Below, piece after piece: positions 26,130-35,459 of a stretch of DNA of 64,000 nucleotides. The translations under genes and the position numbers were made by a program. How positions within the stretch are numbered: the stretch's first letter is position 1; each line of letters begins with the position of its first letter. The DNA comes from Brevibacillus migulae. Lineage in GTDB: Bacteria > Bacillota > Bacilli > Brevibacillales > Brevibacillaceae. The stretch covers positions 1 through 64,000 of the forward strand of contig NZ_SDKD01000021.1 of assembly GCF_004521915.1 (NCBI RefSeq), read 5' to 3'. The notes under the pieces are model-generated. The model was not told the origin of the DNA, did not search any database, and was given only the letters and a program-made list of their open reading frames with translations.

Positions 26130-26157
26130 GAAAAACGCCCTTCAAGGGGCGTTTTTC
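26130..26157. terminator. Bidirectional terminator
   Basis: AAAAACGCCCCTT and AAGGGGCGTTTTT form a tight stem between convergent genes. Confidence 0.92.
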
Positions 26158-26168
26158 TCATCACGTAT

Positions 26169-27938
26169 TTATTTTAAGCTGATCCATTTCTCGATGTCTT
26201 CTTCAATCAAACGCAAGGATCCACGCCAAAAGTCAACGCTGCGCACGTCAACGTCCATGATTTTTGCGACATCCGCAATGTTCATTTTTCCTGTCACGGA
26301 CAGCAGCTGGTCATACTGCTCCACGAATGCTTCCCCGCGCTGCAGGTAAACCGCGTACAAGCCCTTTGCAAACAATAAGCCAAATGCATAAGGGAAATTG
26401 TAGAAGTTGTAGTCCGCATAGTAGTAATGCGGTTTACATGTCCACATGTTCGGATGCAGGACATTCGGGTCCAGTCCATCTCCGTATGCTTCCTTCTGGG
26501 CCCACAGCATGATTTCTTTCAGTTCTTTGACAGGAACGGAGCCTTCCAGACGGCGTTTAAACAGCTCGGATTCGAACAGATAACGGCTGTAAATGTCGAC
26601 AATGACTTGACCCGCACCGGAGATATCATTTTCCAGTATCGCAAACAGCTCTTCATCCGTAGCATTTTTCATCGCAGCGTTGGCAATGATGGTTTCACAG
26701 AAAATCGAAGCCGTTTCCGCAATCGGCATCGGGTAATCGCTGTTGAGGAATGTTTCATCCACCAGAGCATCTCCGTGGTAACCGTGGCCGAGCTCATGCG
26801 CCAACGTGCTTACATCATTATAGCTTCCCGTAAAGTTGGCAAGAATCCGGCTTTCTTTGATCATATGCAAATTGGAACAGAATGCGCCTCCGCGTTTTCC
26901 TTCGCGCGGCTCTGCATCGATCCACTGATTGTCAAAAGCGGTAGCGGCATAGTTGGCCAGCTTCTCGCTAAAGCTGCCGAAATGCTTCACGATAAAATCA
27001 CGAGCTTCTTGATAGGTAAAGGTCATATTGACCTCCCCCATCGGGGCAAACAGATCGTAGAAAGGCAGGCCATTTTGATGCCCCAGCAGCTCTGCTTTTT
27101 TCCGGTAATATTTGCGGAATGCAGGCAGGCTTTCGCGCATCGCGGACAGCATCGCTTCCAGGGTCTCCATATCCATGCGGGAATCATCCAGGGTTTTGGC
27201 TAACGGCGATTCATAGCCGCGCAGCTTGGCTATGGTGATCACTTCGCCCTTAATCCCATTCAAGCTGGCTGCCGATGATTCTTCAATTTTTTTGTAGGCG
27301 CGAAGCTCAGCCTCATACGCGGTTTTGCGCAGATTGGCATCTTTTTCATACGCCATGTTGCGCACGACCGGCAGGGGGAGCTGCTTCTCTTCCCCATCGA
27401 TCGTGATGTCCACCAGCAATGTGGAGGTCAAGAGCTCCTGCAGCTTCGCCCACGCATTGGAGCCGGTATTTTTCATTTTGGCGAGCAAGATTTCTTCTTT
27501 ATCACTCAACAGGTGCTTGCTTTTTGCTGCGTTTTCCAGCAAGAAGAAACGATGCTCTTCCAACAGGGCCGAAGAGCTGATAACTTGATCGAGATTGTCT
27601 ACTCCACCGATCCACTTTTGGAACAAGACAGACGGCTCTACCAAGCCAACGCTTTTTTCTTCCAGCTGCTCGATCACCTGCAGCGCTTTTTCATTCTTCG
27701 CATCGGTACTGACGGTCAATTCCGCAAAGCTCATCATCTTGTATTGCAGCTGAAGGCTGCGGGTCAGCTTCGTGATATAGGCTTCCATTTTTGCCGCAGC
27801 ATCTGTGGTTTCTGTCAGCGAGACTGCTGCCCATTCTTGCAGGGACTTCATTTCGTTTTCGTATGTTTGCCAATCCTGCGCGAACTCAGGGGCATCAAAC
27901 GATGTATACAGCGCATCCAAATTCCAGCGCAAATTCAT
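26169..27938 (-). CDS. M3 family oligoendopeptidase (PepF-type), copy 1
   Basis: This 589-residue zinc metallopeptidase degrades oligopeptides in the cytoplasm. The zinc motif is HELGHGYH in TLAHELGHGYHGDAL (around residue 390), with the third ligand Glu in PIAETASIFCE about 25 residues later. The family's FTGSYNDVSTLAHE and CKPHYYYADYNFYNFPYAFGLL segments are present. No signal peptide. GGAGGT lies just before the ATG at 27938. A second, clearly different M3B enzyme is encoded at 54584-56395. This copy carries the longer FYNFPYAFG variant typical of the pepF/M3 'oligoendopeptidase-related' subgroup. Confidence 0.93.
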   Translation of the reverse strand: MNLRWNLDALYTSFDAPEFAQDWQTYENEMKSLQEWAAVSLTETTDAAAKMEAYITKLTRSLQLQYKMMSFAELTVSTDAKNEKALQVIEQLEEKSVGLVEPSVLFQKWIGGVDNLDQVISSSALLEEHRFFLLENAAKSKHLLSDKEEILLAKMKNTGSNAWAKLQELLTSTLLVDITIDGEEKQLPLPVVRNMAYEKDANLRKTAYEAELRAYKKIEESSAASLNGIKGEVITIAKLRGYESPLAKTLDDSRMDMETLEAMLSAMRESLPAFRKYYRKKAELLGHQNGLPFYDLFAPMGEVNMTFTYQEARDFIVKHFGSFSEKLANYAATAFDNQWIDAEPREGKRGGAFCSNLHMIKESRILANFTGSYNDVSTLAHELGHGYHGDALVDETFLNSDYPMPIAETASIFCETIIANAAMKNATDEELFAILENDISGAGQVIVDIYSRYLFESELFKRRLEGSVPVKELKEIMLWAQKEAYGDGLDPNVLHPNMWTCKPHYYYADYNFYNFPYAFGLLFAKGLYAVYLQRGEAFVEQYDQLLSVTGKMNIADVAKIMDVDVRSVDFWRGSLRLIEEDIEKWISLK

Positions 27939-28066
27939 GTCTCTACCTCCGCAAAAAAAATTTTTATGCATTGTTTCCACTATATCACAAAAGAATCAGA
28001 TAAATCATCTGACCAACGGAGAAGAACTTTCAGCAAATTGCGTCAAATGTTGTACAAGCAAGCAGA

Positions 28067-28285
28067 TCATTCATTGGCTGCCTCTTCTATTTTCTCCTTC
28101 ACTGCAGGCTTTTTTCGCGGCTTCTTGCGTTTTTTTCGCAAGACAAAGAGGACGGCCCCTAGCAGGACAAGCGTGATCAGCTGAAACCATGTTGTTACCT
28201 CCGCTGGCAGCCAACCACTGTACCACAAGAGCTGAATCAGGATTGCCAGCTGGACTATCAATTTCGCCGTATTTGCAGCCTTCAA
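28067..28285 (-). CDS. Small single-pass or two-span membrane protein
   Basis: The 72-residue product has two adjacent hydrophobic stretches (about 8-26 and 32-50) and a very basic then acidic tail (LRKKRKKPRKKPAVKEKIEEAANE). No family is recognised. The start is TTG at 28285, with GGGAGGAA upstream at nine nucleotides. It is alone between the PepF gene and the GNAT operon. Confidence 0.65.
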   Translation of the reverse strand: MKAANTAKLIVQLAILIQLLWYSGWLPAEVTTWFQLITLVLLGAVLFVLRKKRKKPRKKPAVKEKIEEAANE

Positions 28286-28357
28286 GAATCATTCCTCCCA
28301 TTCAGGAAAAAAGCGCATGAACGGCAATCTTGAGCCGTAATCATACGCTTTTATGCA

Positions 28358-29029
28358 TCAGATTGGCAACAGTCGAACGCTTTCTTTCGCATCCAGATCA
28401 TCGACCATCTCGAGCCATGCTTTTGGCTTGTTCGGCAGGACCGCGTAGTAGCGTTTCAGGAACGTGCTGATCAAACTTGCAGGGAGTTGATTGGTATTCT
28501 CGTCAAACGGCATGAAGCAGAGATCAAGCTCCGCCACTGCTTCCCCGTCATTTTGCCAGGATGGATGGACATACGGAAAATCAAGTCGTTTGTAGCCCAG
28601 ATGAGACAAGACCTCCCGTCTGACAAACGGATCCATCGGCTTGATGCCGCCAAAGCTGTGGACGCCCGCACGATATGGATCGTAAATCTCGGCGAACATG
28701 CCAAAGATTTCTTTGCCAGCGGTTTTCGCTACCGCGATCAGGTCATCTTGACGTTTACGCGCCAAGAAACGCCCGATGCCAAGACCTTCCCGACCAATAA
28801 TTGTGAAATCGGTCATCGCTACATTCAGATCCTCGTAGTAGCGGTATTCGGTCGCGCCAACCACTTTCCCCTCATGCACCGCGACAAACACTCGGATGCC
28901 CGGATCTTCCAACGGTTCTCTCCACAGCTCAAAATCCAGCACCTCTTCGGCCGGAAACACCGTCTGCATCAACTGGTGCATTTGTGTAAACAATGGATCA
29001 TCGATATGGGTAATGCGTATGTATTCCAT
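28358..29029 (-). CDS. GNAT family N-acetyltransferase (second of pair)
   Basis: This 223-residue protein reads as a GNAT fold: an N-terminal MEYIRITHIDDPLF beta strand, VFVAVHEGKVVGATEYRYYEDLN, and an acetyl-CoA loop approximated by GREGLGIGRFLARKRQDDL. The pyrophosphate loop is less canonical than Q/RxxGxG/A. It begins directly after the stop codon of the upstream GNAT gene, so the two are translationally coupled. Acceptor substrate unknown. Confidence 0.82.
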   Translation of the reverse strand: MEYIRITHIDDPLFTQMHQLMQTVFPAEEVLDFELWREPLEDPGIRVFVAVHEGKVVGATEYRYYEDLNVAMTDFTIIGREGLGIGRFLARKRQDDLIAVAKTAGKEIFGMFAEIYDPYRAGVHSFGGIKPMDPFVRREVLSHLGYKRLDFPYVHPSWQNDGEAVAELDLCFMPFDENTNQLPASLISTFLKRYYAVLPNKPKAWLEMVDDLDAKESVRLLPI

Positions 29030-29716
29030 TTATAGCCCCCCAGTATGTTTGTGGCGGAATGGGTTTTTCCATTCCATAAGCACCGCGTAATTGTGTGATT
29101 CCTCATCTTCCAGGTAATTTGGGACGACCTGCAGGGGTGTCCGTCCACAGCGAAGCAGAAAACTGATCACTGGATCTTTTCTCGTTCCTTGAAGTACCTC
29201 ATCCAGATATTGTTCGGGTGTGAGCTGGTCGGCCACTTTTCCATAGCCGGGCATGCGTCCGCCGCCCAGGAGTCTGGTCAATCCCTTCTGGATCACGACA
29301 TCATACATGGATTGCATGAGCCATTTGCCAAACCCGTAAGCGCGATAGCTCGGCCGGACACAGATATCTACGACGTATAGCGTGTTGCCCTGCGGCTGGT
29401 GATTCCGAATATATCCATGGTCCGTGATCTCCTCCCAGGTATGCTCGGCATGCGCTGGATCAAAGTCCACCATCAGCCCGGTCATGGAACCGACCAGCCG
29501 TCCCTCTGCTTCCACACATAAGGCTCCCTCGGGAAAGAGCGTGATGTGGTTGGTCAGCTGCTCTTCATTCCACCAGAGCTCGGAGGGAAAGGGAGGCGGA
29601 AAGCTTTCCCGCTGGATGTCGATCAGGGCTGAAAAATCCTCTTTTTGATAATTGCGGATCACGGCTTTCACTGGTTTGTCGCCGCCGTACGCATAAAACT
29701 CTTTCCGGTACAGCAT
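29030..29716 (-). CDS. GNAT family N-acetyltransferase (first of pair)
   Basis: This 228-residue protein has a GNAT domain beginning KAVIRNYQKEDFSALIDIQRESFPPPFP and an acetyl-CoA motif VRPSYRAYGFGKWLMQSM (R-x-x-G-x-G-like). It resembles the acetyltransferase half of the Bacillus YhcX protein, in which a GNAT domain is fused to a nitrilase domain; here the nitrilase is a separate gene ten nucleotides upstream. GGGGGAGG precedes the ATG at 29716. Acceptor substrate unknown. Confidence 0.87.
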   Translation of the reverse strand: MLYRKEFYAYGGDKPVKAVIRNYQKEDFSALIDIQRESFPPPFPSELWWNEEQLTNHITLFPEGALCVEAEGRLVGSMTGLMVDFDPAHAEHTWEEITDHGYIRNHQPQGNTLYVVDICVRPSYRAYGFGKWLMQSMYDVVIQKGLTRLLGGGRMPGYGKVADQLTPEQYLDEVLQGTRKDPVISFLLRCGRTPLQVVPNYLEDEESHNYAVLMEWKNPFRHKHTGGL

Positions 29717-29726
29717 GGCCTCCCCC

Positions 29727-30584
29727 CTATTTCCAATCCGGATACAGGTCAATCCGACGATCTCGCCACGTGGTGACCGAACCGCTTTCTCTCACCTGAT
29801 ACAGCAAGCTCAGGTCCAGGTCGCCGGTAATGATCATGTCGTCATTGATTTCTCCTTCCGCCATGATACCGCGCGGTGGAAACGGCACGTCATTGGGCGT
29901 AAGGATGGCTCCTTGTCCAAAGTTCCCCCTCATAAAATCGACGGTCGGCAAGGAACCCACTGTCCCTGTGGTCACGACATAGACCTGGTTTTCGATGGTT
30001 CGTGCATGACAGGAATAGCGGACGCGGTGGAAACCATGACGGTCATCCGTACAAGATGGACAGAAGATCACATCGGCCCCTCTCGCTTTCGCCATACGCA
30101 CGATTTCCGGGAACTCGATATCGTAGCAGATCAGGACCGCAATCCGGCCTTTCTCCGTATCAAAGATCTGCAGGGAGTCTCCCGCAGCCATATCCCATTC
30201 CTTTACCTCTGTAGGGGTAATGTGCAGCTTTTTCTGTGTGCCAATCCGTCCGTCCGGGTAGAACAGATAAGCGGTATTGTAGAGGCGGTCACCCTCCCTT
30301 ATGATGTGGGTGCCCCCGATCAAATGCATCTTCGTGCTTTTCGCAAGCTCGGTAAACAAGCGAACATAGTCATCCGTGAAATTGGGAAGCTCCTGAATAT
30401 CCAAAGCTTTCCGGTCACCATCCCCGATCGACATGAGCTGGGTCGTAAACAATTCCGGAAAGAGGACAAAATCAGATCCGAATTCTTCAGCAGTTCTGAC
30501 ATAATGCTCGACCTGTGCGGCGAATTCGGCAAAGCTTTTGATCGTATGCAGGTGGTACTGTACGGCAGAAACACGCATTTTCAT
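29727..30584 (-). CDS. Carbon-nitrogen (nitrilase-superfamily) hydrolase
   Basis: This 285-residue amidohydrolase has the nitrilase triad: Glu in LFPELFTT (about residue 45), Lys in TQKKLHITPTE, and nucleophile Cys in AVLICYDIEFPE. It would hydrolyse an amide, as in omega-amidase-like enzymes. The frame is open to 30740, but conserved sequence begins at MKMRVSAVQYH; the ATG at 30584 follows GGGAGAGAG. It lies upstream of, and almost touching, a GNAT gene, mirroring the fused YhcX protein of Bacillus in split form, which suggests the two act on the same small molecule. Confidence 0.9.
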   Translation of the reverse strand: MKMRVSAVQYHLHTIKSFAEFAAQVEHYVRTAEEFGSDFVLFPELFTTQLMSIGDGDRKALDIQELPNFTDDYVRLFTELAKSTKMHLIGGTHIIREGDRLYNTAYLFYPDGRIGTQKKLHITPTEVKEWDMAAGDSLQIFDTEKGRIAVLICYDIEFPEIVRMAKARGADVIFCPSCTDDRHGFHRVRYSCHARTIENQVYVVTTGTVGSLPTVDFMRGNFGQGAILTPNDVPFPPRGIMAEGEINDDMIITGDLDLSLLYQVRESGSVTTWRDRRIDLYPDWK

Positions 30585-30645
30585 CTTGTTCTCTCTCCCT
30601 TCCATTCCATGGCATAGAACCATCATACTACAATCATGCCGTTTC

Positions 30646-31278
30646 TTACGACACATCCTTTTGCACTGAATGCAGCGAACGACGCGGCAGGCGCCATTGA
30701 TAAAAAACCGATAGCATCCGGAACAGTACGCCTGCGCCAAAAAGCGTGTAAAGCAGCATCGTATCCGCTTCAGTTACTTTTCCAATTCCAATGACCAATC
30801 CGATCAGCATCGCCCAAAAAGCGTATATCTCGTCTCGCAGCACCAGCGGCTTTCTTCCTGCGAGCACATCGCGGACAATCCCGCCTCCGCTTCCCGTCAG
30901 AATCGCAGCGACGATCACGGCGCTGATGGAATGATTCATCTGGGTCGCATACAGCGCACCTTGAATCGCAAATGCCGCCAGACCGATGGCATCAAAGAAA
31001 GTCACCCATTTATTCAATCGTTGAATCAGCTTGATCGGCAGAAAAAACACAATCAGGCTGGCCAAAAGCGCCGTTTTCAACAGCAATCCTTGCTCCCACA
31101 AGGTTGAGACCGGAATCCCGATCAGCAGGTTGCGTACTACTCCCCCGCCAAATGCGGTCACAAGTCCTAAAATAAATACACCCAAAATGTCATATTCCTC
31201 TTCCATCGCCACAATCGCTCCGCTAATCGCAAACGCAATCGTGCCCATGATGGTCAATACATCCCACGTCATGTTCAT
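30646..31278 (-). CDS. Trimeric intracellular cation (TRIC)-type channel, UPF0126 family
   Basis: This 210-residue membrane protein has two internal repeats of three helices, each with a glycine-rich GGGxxRD/N signature: FGGGVVRNLLIG near residue 44 and GSGGGIVRDVLAG near 130. This is the hallmark of UPF0126 (YadS-like) proteins, which are prokaryotic TRIC-type cation channels. AAAGGATGG supports ATG 31278; ATG 31284 is an alternative. It is upstream of the nitrilase gene on the same strand with a 61-nt gap. Confidence 0.88.
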   Translation of the reverse strand: MNMTWDVLTIMGTIAFAISGAIVAMEEEYDILGVFILGLVTAFGGGVVRNLLIGIPVSTLWEQGLLLKTALLASLIVFFLPIKLIQRLNKWVTFFDAIGLAAFAIQGALYATQMNHSISAVIVAAILTGSGGGIVRDVLAGRKPLVLRDEIYAFWAMLIGLVIGIGKVTEADTMLLYTLFGAGVLFRMLSVFYQWRLPRRSLHSVQKDVS

Positions 31279-31407
31279 ACCCATCCTTTATCATATCCTG
31301 ATGTCTCGGGGAAATTATAGAGGGACTTGTGAAAAAGAGCAATATGTTTTGTCAGACTGGAAACACTATATTCGCAATGAATCCGCTGTAAAGCGAGGTG
31401 AAATACC

Positions 31408-31527
31408 GTGTCCAAGCAAAATGGAGTCAAAAATGAAATGGGCGGGAAGGAAAATCCATCGCAAACCCGCGCTTCTAACACCGTGAGCAAAGAAACGATG
31501 CGTTCGAAACAGCGTGGAGAATCATAA
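31408..31527 (+). CDS. Possible 39-residue hydrophilic peptide (small spore-protein-like)
   Basis: A GTG start at 31408 is preceded by an excellent GAGGTGAAA site, and the frame ends in TAA just before a strong terminator. The product is entirely hydrophilic and rich in Lys, Asn, Ser, Gln and Gly (starts MSKQNGVKNEMGGKENPS, ends SKQRGES), like many small acid-soluble or other minor spore proteins. It is the only candidate gene in the 305-base gap. Size and composition fit a minor spore protein, but I cannot place it in a family. Confidence 0.5.
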   Translation: MSKQNGVKNEMGGKENPSQTRASNTVSKETMRSKQRGES

Positions 31528-31539
31528 TCATAAACAAGA

Positions 31540-31583
31540 AACACCCGTGATTTTCGCATGAAACGAGAATCACGGGTGTTATT
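31540..31583. terminator. Bidirectional terminator
   Basis: AACACCCGTGATT pairs with AATCACGGGTGTT, followed by ATTTTATG; it lies between the 39-codon frame and dut. Confidence 0.88.
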
Positions 31584-32123
31584 TTATGCCTTCACTCCGC
31601 TGCTGCCAAATCCGCCCGTACCGCGTTCGGTTTCATCCAGCTCCGCGACCTCTTCAAACTGGGCGATCGGCACAATGCTGATCACGCCTTGCGCAATGCG
31701 ATCACCTTTGCGAATCAGATAGGCATGGCGATCTGCAGGAGCATCCAGTTGTACAGGTTGTTCACTAATATCAAAGCATTCGTTGCCTTGTATGCCGCTG
31801 GCAATACGAATGTTGTCAATCAGAACCTGCACTTCTCCCCGATAGCCGGCGTCGATCGTTCCCGGCGCGTTGCTGATCCGCAGCTTGGTTTTGGCGCTGA
31901 TTCCGGAGCGCGGCCTTACCTGAAGCTCATATCCGTCGGGAATCGCGAAGGCAAGACCAGTCCGGATCTTCGCGGTTTCACCAGGCGCCACCAAGGTATC
32001 CTCGACTGCAACTAAGTCAAACCCAGCATCCAAGGCTTTTGCGTATTTCGGGATGACCGCCGCTTCATGTAAACGAAGCACGCGCACTGGCACAGTCACT
32101 CGTTGACTGTCGTTCATGTCCAT
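31584..32123 (-). CDS. dut: dUTP diphosphatase (trimeric dUTPase)
   Basis: This 179-residue enzyme hydrolyses dUTP to dUMP and PPi. All five trimeric-dUTPase motifs are visible: DAGFDLVA, RPRSGIS, GTIDAGYRGEV (with the uracil-binding hairpin Tyr), GDRIAQGVI and the C-terminal RGTGGFGSSG arm. It is slightly longer than the usual 145-150 residues because of an insertion of about 20 residues after the RGEVQVLIDN segment. It follows nrdB by 30 nt, so ribonucleotide reduction and dUTP clearance are probably coexpressed. AGGAGAGAAA precedes the ATG. Confidence 0.96.
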   Translation of the reverse strand: MDMNDSQRVTVPVRVLRLHEAAVIPKYAKALDAGFDLVAVEDTLVAPGETAKIRTGLAFAIPDGYELQVRPRSGISAKTKLRISNAPGTIDAGYRGEVQVLIDNIRIASGIQGNECFDISEQPVQLDAPADRHAYLIRKGDRIAQGVISIVPIAQFEEVAELDETERGTGGFGSSGVKA

Positions 32124-32153
32124 TTTCTCTCCTTTTGCATGAGCAAGGGAACC

Positions 32154-33185
32154 TTACAGATCGCCAAAGTTCAATCCGCTTGATTTCGTGTAGTTGGTCA
32201 CTTTTTGCTCGAAGAAATCGGTTTTGGTGCTGTTCATATCGGCGAAGGAATCCACCCATTTCATCGGATGCTCGACCTGCTCCGGATACAAGATCTCGAT
32301 GTCGAGCGCCTTCAAGCGTTGGTTGGACAAATACTTGATGTAACGTTCGATGATATCGTTATTGAGACCCAGGATCTCATTGTTGGTAATGTATTGGCCC
32401 CATCCTGTTTCGTGCTGAACCGCTGTGCGCATCATCTCACGCAGCTCATCGATCAAATCAGGGGTGAACATGTCCGGATTTTCCACACGAAGCTCCCGGA
32501 ACATGTTTTGGAACAATACGACGTGAGTCAGCTCATCGCGCTGGATGTACTTGATCAATGTAGCGGTCCCTGTCATCTTTCCTTGACGCGCCAAGGTGTA
32601 GAAGAAGGAGAATCCGGAATAGAAATACAGAGATTCCAGCAAATAGTTGGCCATCACGGTACGCAGGAAGTTGCGGTCATTCGGCTGATCGACAAACTGC
32701 TGATACAGATCAGCGATAAACTTGTTGCGCTCCAGCAAGCGTTTATCCGTGCGCCACTCATCATAAATATTGTCACGAGTTGCAGGGGAGCATACCGAAT
32801 CGAGAATATAGCTGTACGATTGGGCATGGATCTCTTCCTGGAACGTCTGAATGTTCAACAGAGAGGCCACTTCTGGTGCGGTCACGTAGTCCGAGATGTT
32901 CGGCAGGTTTTCTGATTGAATGGAGTCCAGGAAGTTCAGAAATGAAATGGTTTTATCAAATGCGCGGCGCTCTGCCGGCGATAGCGTCTCAAATTGCTTG
33001 GCATCGCTGGCAAGCGGCACTTCCTCTGGAATCCAGAAGTTGTTTAGCATGGTACGGTACAGCTTGGCCGACCATGGATATTTAATACGGTTCCACTCGC
33101 GCAGATTGGTAGTATTTCCCCCGATCAGACGCTGCGTGCCGCGTTGGCCTTCCTCGTTAAACAAGCGTTTTTTTTGCAAATCCAT
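32154..33185 (-). CDS. nrdB: Class I ribonucleotide reductase, beta (radical) subunit
   Basis: This 343-residue protein holds the dimetal-tyrosyl radical site used to start ribonucleotide reduction. Metal-ligand helices are recognisable in FDKTISFLNFLDSIQSENL, FQEEIHAQSYSYIL and IQRDELTHVVLFQNMF. The C-terminal tail (KSSGLNFGDL) should dock into the alpha subunit. It lies 27 nt downstream of nrdA and 30 nt upstream of dut. The ribosome site is GAGGTG. Confidence 0.94.
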   Translation of the reverse strand: MDLQKKRLFNEEGQRGTQRLIGGNTTNLREWNRIKYPWSAKLYRTMLNNFWIPEEVPLASDAKQFETLSPAERRAFDKTISFLNFLDSIQSENLPNISDYVTAPEVASLLNIQTFQEEIHAQSYSYILDSVCSPATRDNIYDEWRTDKRLLERNKFIADLYQQFVDQPNDRNFLRTVMANYLLESLYFYSGFSFFYTLARQGKMTGTATLIKYIQRDELTHVVLFQNMFRELRVENPDMFTPDLIDELREMMRTAVQHETGWGQYITNNEILGLNNDIIERYIKYLSNQRLKALDIEILYPEQVEHPMKWVDSFADMNSTKTDFFEQKVTNYTKSSGLNFGDL

Positions 33186-33212
33186 GATTCTTTACACCTC
33201 GATTAATTGTTC

Positions 33213-35459
33213 TTAAGCAGAGCAGCTCACACAATCTTCCACTTCTACGGATTGATTACGCACATAGTAAATGGTCTTCAAGCCGTTTTCCCATGCCTGA
33301 ATATACAGATCAAGGAACTGTGGCGCCGTAATATCCGGTGTGATGTACAAGTTGAAGGATTGCGCCTGGTCAATGTGACGCTGTCTTGCTCCCGCCGCAC
33401 GAATCGACCAGATTTGATCGATACGATGCGCTTCCTTGTAGTAGAAGAATGTTTTTTCATTCAGGTTTGGTGCCGTTTGCGGGATGTTTCCGTTCCGCTT
33501 TTCTTCGATAAAGAATTTGGCATATACCGGGTCGGTGGAAGCTGTGGAACCAGCGATCAGGCTCGTTGTTCCGGTCGGCGCTACCGCAAACGTCCAAGCA
33601 TTACGCATGCCGTTCTCCGCCACTTGCTTGCGAAGCTCTTGCCAACGCTCGCTTTCATAGCCTCGCTGCGCAAAGTATTCCCCAGTCTGCCATTCACTGC
33701 CCTCAAATACCGGGTAATGCCCTTTTTCTTTGGAAATTTCCATCGATGCTTTGATCGCGTGGTAAGAAATTTCCTCATACAGCTTGTCCGCTACTTCGAT
33801 ATGCTCTTCGCTTTCCCATTTCACGCCGTTTTGCGCCAAGTATTGATGGTAACCGCTTGTCCCCAAACCAACGGCGCGATACTTTTTATTCGTTTGCTGC
33901 GCTTGCTTCACCGGATAGAAGTTCAGATCGATTACATTGTCCAGCATCCGCATTTGGATCGGCACGATCCGCGCGATATCCTCAAAGGAATTTACACGTC
34001 CCAGATTCAACGATGACAGGTTGCACACGACAAAATCACCTGGCTTTTGGCGCGTTACAATTTCGCCATCTTCTACTTCTTCGCTGATCAGCGTAGTCGG
34101 ACTCATGTTTTGCATGATTTCCGTGCACAAGTTGGAGGAATAAACCATGCCGGCATGCTTGTTTGGATTCGCACGATTTACCGTATCGCGGAAGAAAACA
34201 AATGGTGTTCCCGTTTCAAACGCGCTGGACATGATCCGTTTCATGATCTCGATGGCAGGAATCTCTGTCTTAATGGTGAGGCGAGGCTCCTGTACACACT
34301 GTTCATAGCGTTTGTTGAATTCTTCGCCAAAGCTGTCTTCCAGCGAGAAGCCCATCACTTCACGCACTTCATGCGGGTCAAACAAGTACCAGCTGCCACG
34401 CTCTTTTACCTTTTCCATAAACAGATCTGGGATACATACACCAGGGAAAATGTCATGAGCCTTCATGCGATCGTCCCCGTTGTTGGTCTTCAAGTTCAAG
34501 AAGTCCAAAATGTCCGCATGCCAAATATCCAAATAGATGGCAAACGCTCCTGCTCGGGTACCCAACTGATCCACGCTGATCGCGATCTGGTTGTACAGGC
34601 GTGTCCAAGGTACGATACCGCCTGACGCACCCTTGTGTCCACGGATAGAGGAACCGCGGCTGCGCACCTTGCCCAAGTAAATGCCTACGCCCCCGCCAAA
34701 CTTGGAAACCATGGAGGTCGCATTGGCTGTGTTCATAATGCTCGCAAGCGAATCATCTACCGTGTCAATGAAGCAGGAAGACAGTTGGTGGAAAGGGGTT
34801 CCCGCATTCGCCAAAGTCGGTGTAGCCACCGTGATTTCCAGCTTCGAAAGAACATCATAGAAATCTTTGGCATGTTTTACGCGATCCTTTTCTTTGCTTG
34901 CCAGATGCATCGCAATGACCATGAATCGCTCTTGAGGCAGTTCCATCACACCGCCGTCGCGGTTTTTGATCATATAGCGATCCGCCAGCAGACGAAGACC
35001 GGCATAATTAAACAGCTGGTCACGCTCCGGCTTTATGTATGCCCCGAGTTCGGCAATTTCCTCGTCAGAGTATGTTTCCAACAGATAGGAACCATAGAGC
35101 CCTTGCTCCGTGAGCGTATGGATCAATTGGGTAAAGTCACCGTATCCAAAATGTCCGCGATAATTGCGGTTGATTGCCGCATCCTTGTAGAGATCATAAG
35201 CAAGCAATCTTGCTGCAACGAATTGCCAATCTGGATTTTCAACGCTTGTCTTCTCTACTGCAACCTGAATGACGGTACGTTGAATTTCTTTGGTAGTCAT
35301 CCCGTCGCGAAATTGCAGGTGAGAATCTAATTCAAGCTCCAACGGATCACAATTTGGATAATTCGCGCATGCATAGCCGATCACTTTTTTCAGCTTGTCG
35401 ACACGCAGGTCTTCTCTCTCTCCGTTACGCTTCACGATGCTAATGGTCGCAATGGTCAT
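33213..35459 (-). CDS. nrdA: Class I ribonucleoside-diphosphate reductase, alpha (catalytic) subunit
   Basis: This 748-residue subunit reduces ribonucleoside diphosphates. It has an N-terminal ATP-cone (IVKRNGEREDLRVDKLKKVIG, allosteric activity control), the first redox Cys in LSSCFIDTVDD, the catalytic SNLCTEI and VVCNLSSLNLG loop, the APTGTTSLIAGSTAS segment, and a C-terminal CVSC pair that exchanges electrons with thioredoxin or glutaredoxin. The frame is open to 35564, but ATG 35459 follows TAAGGAG. Upstream are two NrdR-like boxes. Confidence 0.95.
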   Translation of the reverse strand: MTIATISIVKRNGEREDLRVDKLKKVIGYACANYPNCDPLELELDSHLQFRDGMTTKEIQRTVIQVAVEKTSVENPDWQFVAARLLAYDLYKDAAINRNYRGHFGYGDFTQLIHTLTEQGLYGSYLLETYSDEEIAELGAYIKPERDQLFNYAGLRLLADRYMIKNRDGGVMELPQERFMVIAMHLASKEKDRVKHAKDFYDVLSKLEITVATPTLANAGTPFHQLSSCFIDTVDDSLASIMNTANATSMVSKFGGGVGIYLGKVRSRGSSIRGHKGASGGIVPWTRLYNQIAISVDQLGTRAGAFAIYLDIWHADILDFLNLKTNNGDDRMKAHDIFPGVCIPDLFMEKVKERGSWYLFDPHEVREVMGFSLEDSFGEEFNKRYEQCVQEPRLTIKTEIPAIEIMKRIMSSAFETGTPFVFFRDTVNRANPNKHAGMVYSSNLCTEIMQNMSPTTLISEEVEDGEIVTRQKPGDFVVCNLSSLNLGRVNSFEDIARIVPIQMRMLDNVIDLNFYPVKQAQQTNKKYRAVGLGTSGYHQYLAQNGVKWESEEHIEVADKLYEEISYHAIKASMEISKEKGHYPVFEGSEWQTGEYFAQRGYESERWQELRKQVAENGMRNAWTFAVAPTGTTSLIAGSTASTDPVYAKFFIEEKRNGNIPQTAPNLNEKTFFYYKEAHRIDQIWSIRAAGARQRHIDQAQSFNLYITPDITAPQFLDLYIQAWENGLKTIYYVRNQSVEVEDCVSCSA

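Noticed and set aside
29715-30617. 300-codon open frame opposite the nitrilase
   Set aside because: The nitrilase triad on the other strand explains the constraint; no initiation site.
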